DNA from: Burkholderiales bacterium PBB6
GTDB lineage: Bacteria; Pseudomonadota; Gammaproteobacteria; Burkholderiales; Burkholderiaceae_C
DNA: 64,000 nucleotides
Assembly: GCA_002255925.1 (NCBI GenBank)
Contig: NKIH01000005.1
Span: 248,001 to 312,000, forward strand
Reading direction: 5' to 3'
This document shows, piece by piece, positions 59,662 through 64,000 of this stretch. The notes beneath the pieces were generated by a model that was given only the letters and a program-made list of their open reading frames with translations, was not told where the DNA came from and made no database searches. Position 1 is the stretch's first letter. Each line of letters starts with the position of its first letter. Made by a program: the position numbers and the translations under genes.

Positions 59662-61053
59662 ATGCCCGCCCCTTTTTCCTTCCTGCCCCGTGCGCCCATG
59701 CTGGCCGCAGACCACGCCTGGCTGCGCATGGAGCGCCCGGACAACCGGGTGATCATCCATCTCGCGTTGGTGGTGGACGGCCCCTTGCAGCTCAGTGCCG
59801 TGATGGCCTGCCTGTCTGACCGCCTGCTGAACTACCCCGCCTTCACGCACAAGGTGGTGCGATGCGGCTGGCGCAGCCAGTGGCAGGCCGACCCGCAGTT
59901 CCGGCTGGAGCACCATGTGCGCCAGTGCGTGGTGCCCGGCGGGCTGCAGCGCAGCGCCCTGAAAGCGTGGATGGCCTCGCAGGCGCATGAAGCGCTGCCC
60001 GCTGACCGCCCGCTCTGGGACGCCACGCTGGTGCACAACGTGGACGGCGAGCACAGCGCGCTGGTGATGCGGGTGCACCACGCTCTGGCCGACGGGGTGT
60101 CGCTGATGCACCTGATGCGCGAGCTGACCGATGTGGCGCCGGGCACGCCACGACTCGCACCGGCGCGCACGGCCCAGCGCAGCCCGCTGAGCCCAGCCAC
60201 GCTGCGACACCAGCCGTGGCGGGTGCTGGCGGACGCCTGGCGCCTGGCCACCCTGCCTGCTGACCGCCCCACCCTGCTCAAGGGTCAGCCCGGCATTCAC
60301 AAGTCGGTGGCCTGGTCAGAGTCGCTGCCACTCGCCCAGGTGCATGCGCTGGCCAAGACCCAAGGCACCACGGTGAACGACGTGATGCTGGCGCTGATCG
60401 CCGATGTGCTGCGCCAGGACCTGCGACTGCGCACCAAACCACGCCCCTCGGCGCCGATCCGCACGGTGGTGCCGATGAACCTGCGCCGCCACGGCGAAGA
60501 AGACCAGCTGGGCAACCGTTTCGGGCTGGTGGGTTGTGACCTGCCGGTGCATCTGTCGGACCCGCTGGACCGCCTGCGCGCCATCCACCGCGACATGCAG
60601 CAACTCAAGCATTCATGGCAGGGGCAGCTGGCGCTGGCCTTGGTGCAGGTGGCGGGCTGCCTGCCGCAGCGGCTGCAGGATGCGTTGCTGGGGCTGTGGT
60701 CGCGCCGCTGCACGGTCATCGTCACCAACGTGATCGGCCCGGCGGAGCCCCGCACCTTTGCAGGCGCGCCACTCGACGACCTGATGCTGCTGGTACCGCA
60801 GGGCATGACGGTGGGCGTGGGTGTGTCCATCGTGTCTTATGCCGGCCAGTTGCGGGTGGGCTTTCTGGTGGACACCAAGCTCATGCCCGATTGCAGTGGC
60901 GCCGCCGCCGGCATCAAGCCGGCGTTCGACCGTCTGCGTTACGCGGTACGGCGCGCGCCGACCGACCTGCGCGTCTGGCGCCAGTCACGCCTGAAGGAGG
61001 CCGGCAAGCGGCAGTTGAAAAAGGCCAGCCCGAAGGAGCAGCGCCAGGCCTGA
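59662..61053 (+). CDS. Wax ester synthase/diacylglycerol acyltransferase (WS/DGAT)
   Basis: 463 residues. The active-site motif HHALADG (H139-G145), with the second His as catalytic base, sits in the N-terminal domain; the C-terminal domain has PIRTVVPMNLRR and NRFGLVGCDLPVH, with ITNVIGP-like VTNVIGPAEP. These enzymes make wax esters or triacylglycerol as storage lipid. ATG at 59662 has GGAG five bases upstream (a GTG three bases earlier is possible). C-terminal tail is basic. No neighbouring lipid gene. Confidence 0.93.
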   Translation: MPAPFSFLPRAPMLAADHAWLRMERPDNRVIIHLALVVDGPLQLSAVMACLSDRLLNYPAFTHKVVRCGWRSQWQADPQFRLEHHVRQCVVPGGLQRSALKAWMASQAHEALPADRPLWDATLVHNVDGEHSALVMRVHHALADGVSLMHLMRELTDVAPGTPRLAPARTAQRSPLSPATLRHQPWRVLADAWRLATLPADRPTLLKGQPGIHKSVAWSESLPLAQVHALAKTQGTTVNDVMLALIADVLRQDLRLRTKPRPSAPIRTVVPMNLRRHGEEDQLGNRFGLVGCDLPVHLSDPLDRLRAIHRDMQQLKHSWQGQLALALVQVAGCLPQRLQDALLGLWSRRCTVIVTNVIGPAEPRTFAGAPLDDLMLLVPQGMTVGVGVSIVSYAGQLRVGFLVDTKLMPDCSGAAAGIKPAFDRLRYAVRRAPTDLRVWRQSRLKEAGKRQLKKASPKEQRQA

Positions 61054-61072
61054 GACCGGCGCAGAAAGGCCA

Positions 61073-61100
61073 AAGGCCCGACGCCAACGCGCCGGGCCTT
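61073..61100. terminator. Stem-loop between the convergent WS/DGAT and porin genes
   Basis: AAGGCCCG and CGGGCCTT are perfect 8-base complements with a 12-base loop. On the minus strand the stem is followed by TTGGCCTTTCT, a weak T-rich run; on the plus strand by TTGAGCC. Located between convergent genes, it may end both transcripts. Confidence 0.55.
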
Positions 61101-61130
61101 GAGCCACAACGTGCCTGTCAGGAGAACCGG

Positions 61131-62216
61131 TCAGAAGCGGTGACGCACACCCGCCTCCAGGGCCTTGGAGGTGCCGCCCGCGGCCATGCCTGCAGGCCCA
61201 TCGGTGACCACGACCTTGGCCGCGCCGTCATTGCTGATGCGGGCCAGCGTGCCGTACAGCGCAGTGCGCTTCGACAGGTTGTAGACATAGCCCAGGCCCA
61301 GCTGCGTGCTGTCGTTGGCATCAATCACGGTGCTGCCGACACGCCCGCTGAAATTGCTGCGCACCCAGGAGGCCTTCACCTCATGCGCGCCGAAGCTGCT
61401 GCTGGCGCTGGCCATCAGCAGGGCCTGCTTGCTGTCAGCCAGTTTGAAAGTGCGCCAGGCCAGGCCCAGCTTCACCGGTGCCAGCTGCAACTGCGCGCCC
61501 AGCACGCTGTCCTTGAAGCTGCCGGTGGTCGTCAGCGAGTTCCTGGTTTCGGTCTGTGCTGCCGCAATGCTCACATCGCCGAAGCTGTAACCCAGTCGAG
61601 CACCCACCACGCGGCCTCGGCCCGCGGTGGCATCACGGCCTTCGCCAGCCGCCAGCATCACGCCGCCTTCCAGACCACCCAGACCGCTCGGCAACAGCCA
61701 CTGCACGGTGTTGTCGGCGCGCACGGTAGTGTTGGCCGCGCTGCCGTAGGCCGACTTGATCGGGCCAGCGGGCGTGGCGGAAATCAGGTTGGCGGAACGG
61801 GCGGCGCCTACATAACTGAACGGATCAAGCCGCGTCCACACGGAATAGCTGGGCACGTAATCGCGGCCGAGGCGAGCCTCACCGAGGCGATCGTCCGTCA
61901 AGCTCACGGTGGCCCGGCGGTCCCAGAACTTGTCGGCCGTGGCCACGGCTCCGGTATCCACCAGCAGACCATGTTCCAGCGTGGCACCGGCTTTCAGGCC
62001 ACCACCCAGGTCTTCCAGCACCGACACGTTCAGGCGGCTGGTCGAGTTCGAGCCACTGACCACGGCGTTGGCCGAGCCCACACCGTCATTGCTGACGCGG
62101 CGCACGGCCACGTCGAGGATGCCCGAGATCGTGACCGAGCTCTGGGCGGCGGCTGGCACTGCCAGGGCACTGCCGAACACCAGGGCGCAGGCCCCGGAAA
62201 TAGACGCCAACTTCAT
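61131..62216 (-). CDS. Gram-negative porin
   Basis: 361 residues. Signal peptide (ISGACALVFGSALAVPAAAQ), then the porin start SSVTISGILDVAVRRVSNDG, beta-strand pairs with SRLNVSVLEDLGGGLKAGATLEHG, the eyelet-type L3 region near PFSYVGAARSANLIS, and a C-terminal aromatic EAGVRHRF that directs barrel assembly. Typical 16-stranded trimeric porin of Burkholderiales. Faces away from the LysR gene (142 bases apart) but on the same strand. Confidence 0.93.
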   Translation of the reverse strand: MKLASISGACALVFGSALAVPAAAQSSVTISGILDVAVRRVSNDGVGSANAVVSGSNSTSRLNVSVLEDLGGGLKAGATLEHGLLVDTGAVATADKFWDRRATVSLTDDRLGEARLGRDYVPSYSVWTRLDPFSYVGAARSANLISATPAGPIKSAYGSAANTTVRADNTVQWLLPSGLGGLEGGVMLAAGEGRDATAGRGRVVGARLGYSFGDVSIAAAQTETRNSLTTTGSFKDSVLGAQLQLAPVKLGLAWRTFKLADSKQALLMASASSSFGAHEVKASWVRSNFSGRVGSTVIDANDSTQLGLGYVYNLSKRTALYGTLARISNDGAAKVVVTDGPAGMAAGGTSKALEAGVRHRF

Positions 62217-62357
62217 TGTTTGTCTCCATGCATCGCGTGGTGTTCACCCCCGCCACAAAGCGCGACGGCGGCGCACCAACTGCAACGGCACGGTGTCGAT
62301 TCAAGGACTGAAAGGGAATTGCGCTTTCGGAAATGATTAATGCACAGCACGGATCAA

Positions 62358-63314
62358 TCAAGCCTTCTTGGTCGATTTGCGAATGAGCTCGGCTGCGGTG
62401 GGCAGCCGGCTGGTTGAGCGCCGACCCTTCACGCCCAGGAACAGGTCATAGAGCTGCTGCGCCGTTGGCGACAGCGGACGGCCCCGGCGACGGATCAAGC
62501 CCACACGGCGCGTGACCACCGGATCCACCAGCGGCACGCTCACAAGCAAAGGGTGATCCGGGCCCGGCATGGCCATCGACGGCACGGCCGCCACACCCAG
62601 GCCGGCCTCGACCAGACCGAGCATCGTAGTGACGTGCTGGGTCTCGTAAATGCTCTGCGGCCGACCGGGCACACCGGCCAGCGCCTGGTCCAGCAGCAGG
62701 CGGTTGCCGGACGCGCGGTTGACAGAGATGAAGTCGTAGTCGGCCAGCTGCGCCCAGGTCACGCGCCGCATGCCGGCGATCGGATGGTCGCGCCGGCAGG
62801 CCGCCACGAAGCGCTCTTCGGCCAGTGGCTTGAACTCCAGTTCTCCCTCTTGAGAACCCATGAAATTCACGCCGAAATCCGCCTCGCCACGGGCCACGGC
62901 GGCCAGCACTTCGTTCGCCCCGGCGTCATAGACGCGCACGCGCACCTTGGGGCTCATCTCGTGATAACGGCTGATCACCTGGGACAGGTAGTAGTAGACG
63001 GTAGAGGGCACGCAGGCCACCGTCACCTCGCCCATGCGCGTGGCCGCCACGCCGCGAATGCTCAGCAGGGTCGTGTCGAGATCGTCGAGCAACTCACGCA
63101 CCTTGCGCTCGAAATCACGCCCGACGGTGGTGAGCGTGACACGCCGCGTGGTGCGCTCCAGCAGCCGCACGCCGAGGGCCTGTTCGAGCTTGTCGATGCG
63201 GCGACTGAACGCGGGCTGAGAAAGGTGCACCGACTCCGCCGCCTTGCGAAAACTGCTCAGCTCCGCGACCGCGCGAAACGCGAGCAGGTCGTTCAGATCG
63301 AAATTGATGGCCAC
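62358..63314 (-). CDS. LysR-family transcriptional regulator
   Basis: 318 residues. N-terminal winged HTH LLAFRAVAELSSFRKAAESVHLSQPAFSRRIDKLEQALGVRLLERTTRRVTLT; C-terminal periplasmic-binding-protein-like effector domain with VTVACVPSTVYYYL and VEAGLGVAAVPSMA. Divergent from the tautomerase gene at 63406 across a 91-base AT-rich region, so it most likely controls that gene. The effector may be an aromatic catabolite. Confidence 0.93.
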   Translation of the reverse strand: MAINFDLNDLLAFRAVAELSSFRKAAESVHLSQPAFSRRIDKLEQALGVRLLERTTRRVTLTTVGRDFERKVRELLDDLDTTLLSIRGVAATRMGEVTVACVPSTVYYYLSQVISRYHEMSPKVRVRVYDAGANEVLAAVARGEADFGVNFMGSQEGELEFKPLAEERFVAACRRDHPIAGMRRVTWAQLADYDFISVNRASGNRLLLDQALAGVPGRPQSIYETQHVTTMLGLVEAGLGVAAVPSMAMPGPDHPLLVSVPLVDPVVTRRVGLIRRRGRPLSPTAQQLYDLFLGVKGRRSTSRLPTAAELIRKSTKKA

Positions 63315-63405
63315 GTGGCTGCTCCTGTTGATTGATGTTCAAAGCGGATTAGTCATTCTCAAACATGCAATTCACAAGTCAATAGGCTCTGCAGATCATG
63401 GCGGC

Positions 63406-64000
63406 ATGACACACATCATTCCTTGCGTCCTGATGCGGGCCGGCACCTCACGCGGTCCGTTTTTCATGCGGGACTGGCTGCCCGAAGACAGCACCGAGCG
63501 TGACCGCATGCTGGTCAAGGCCATCGGCGCGGCCGACCAGCTGCAGCTCGACGGCGTCGGCGGCGGCAGCACCCTGACCAGCAAGGCCGCCATCGTGTCG
63601 CGCTCCCTGCGTGACGACTGTGATGTCGACTATCTGTTCGCCCAGGTCGGCGTGGGCCAGCCCACGGTAGACACCCGGCCGAACTGCGGGAACATGCTCT
63701 CGGGCGTCGGCCCGTTCGCCATCGAGCAGGGGCTGGTGGCCGCCGCCGAGGGCGAGACCACGGTGCGCGTGTTCAACGTGAACACCGGCGCGCGCATCGA
63801 CGTGACGGTGCTGACACCCGAGGGCCGCGTCACCTACGAGGGCAACACCCGCATTGACGGCGTGCACGGGGCCGCCGCACCGATCCGCCTGAGCTTTCTG
63901 GATGCCTGGGGCGCGGTCACGGGGGCGATCTTCCCCACCGGGCAGCGCACCGACGTGATCGACGGCCTGCGCGTGAGCTGCATTGATGCAGCCATGCCCA
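63406..64000 (+). CDS. PrpF-family 4-oxalomesaconate tautomerase-like protein, C-terminus outside window
   Basis: About 198 codons are in the window. The start PCVLMRAGTSRGPFFMRDWLP, the stretch QLQLDGVGGGSTLTSKAAIVS and the cysteine of NCGNMLSGVGPFAIEQGL are the signature of the PrpF/GalD group, whose members tautomerise 4-oxalomesaconate in gallate and protocatechuate 4,5-cleavage or isomerise 2-methylaconitate. Divergent from the LysR regulator, suggesting an aromatic-acid catabolic operon that runs off the right edge. Confidence 0.88.
   Translation, partial: MTHIIPCVLMRAGTSRGPFFMRDWLPEDSTERDRMLVKAIGAADQLQLDGVGGGSTLTSKAAIVSRSLRDDCDVDYLFAQVGVGQPTVDTRPNCGNMLSGVGPFAIEQGLVAAAEGETTVRVFNVNTGARIDVTVLTPEGRVTYEGNTRIDGVHGAAAPIRLSFLDAWGAVTGAIFPTGQRTDVIDGLRVSCIDAAMP

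Overview
The window is GC-rich, densely packed chromosomal DNA. Its gene content (Bug-type solute receptor, general porin, fused aerobic indolepyruvate oxidoreductase, DUF2242 lipoprotein, wax-ester synthase, B12-salvage operon) points to a betaproteobacterium of the order Burkholderiales, probably the Leptothrix/Rubrivivax/Aquabacterium neighbourhood. That placement is inferred from gene families only. I saw no tRNA, rRNA, CRISPR array or complete insertion sequence.

Region by region. 1-9.4 kb is one minus-strand cobalamin operon under a cobalamin riboswitch: btuB, tonB, btuC, btuD, cobO, cobT, cbiB (cobD), cobC and cobS (cut by the window edge). Most junctions are ATGA overlaps. 9.4-12 kb holds a ketopantoate-reductase-family protein and a GlcD-type flavoprotein. 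12-16.7 kb is a plus-strand run of small proteins (zinc ribbon, YiaAB, DUF1569, TMEM175, glutaredoxin-type ArsC, LRR-kinase) closed by a TSUP transporter. 16.8-25.4 kb holds a DPP-IV-type peptidase, an FMN riboswitch driving ribH, and Crp, Mpo1, GGDEF, MarR/thioesterase and MerR genes. 25.5-33.8 kb has a flavoprotein, an exonuclease, an MFS carrier, a CsgG-like lipoprotein, and a 1205-residue indolepyruvate ferredoxin oxidoreductase divergent from an Lrp/AsnC regulator.

34.16-37.40 kb is the standout. It is an array of six promoterless gene cassettes, each followed by an attC recombination site, visibly more AT-rich than its surroundings, with no integron integrase in the window (a CALIN). 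For the first four cassettes the R'' box of the attC is the exact complement of the R' box at that cassette's own left edge, which is the signature of site-specific cassette insertion. Three attC sites are 111-bp near-copies; the last attC is cut off. The six products are small proteins, mostly of unknown function (Imm50-like, DUF4265-like, DUF6882-like, one secreted).

37.6-42.7 kb carries a hydratase, an arsenic cluster with an aquaporin in place of an ArsB pump (arsR-arsC-aqpS-arsH), and a subclass-B3-type metallo-beta-lactamase. 42.7-53.9 kb has a HAF-repeat secreted protein, an EAL-CBS-GGDEF protein, a CorA/ZntB transporter, a DTW tRNA-modification enzyme, a pullulanase lipoprotein, YjdM and an AEC carrier. 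53.9-64 kb has a SUV3-like RNA helicase with a Gly/Arg tail, an S46 peptidase, a Bug receptor, a WS/DGAT acyltransferase, a porin, and a LysR regulator divergent from a PrpF/4-oxalomesaconate tautomerase gene cut by the right edge.
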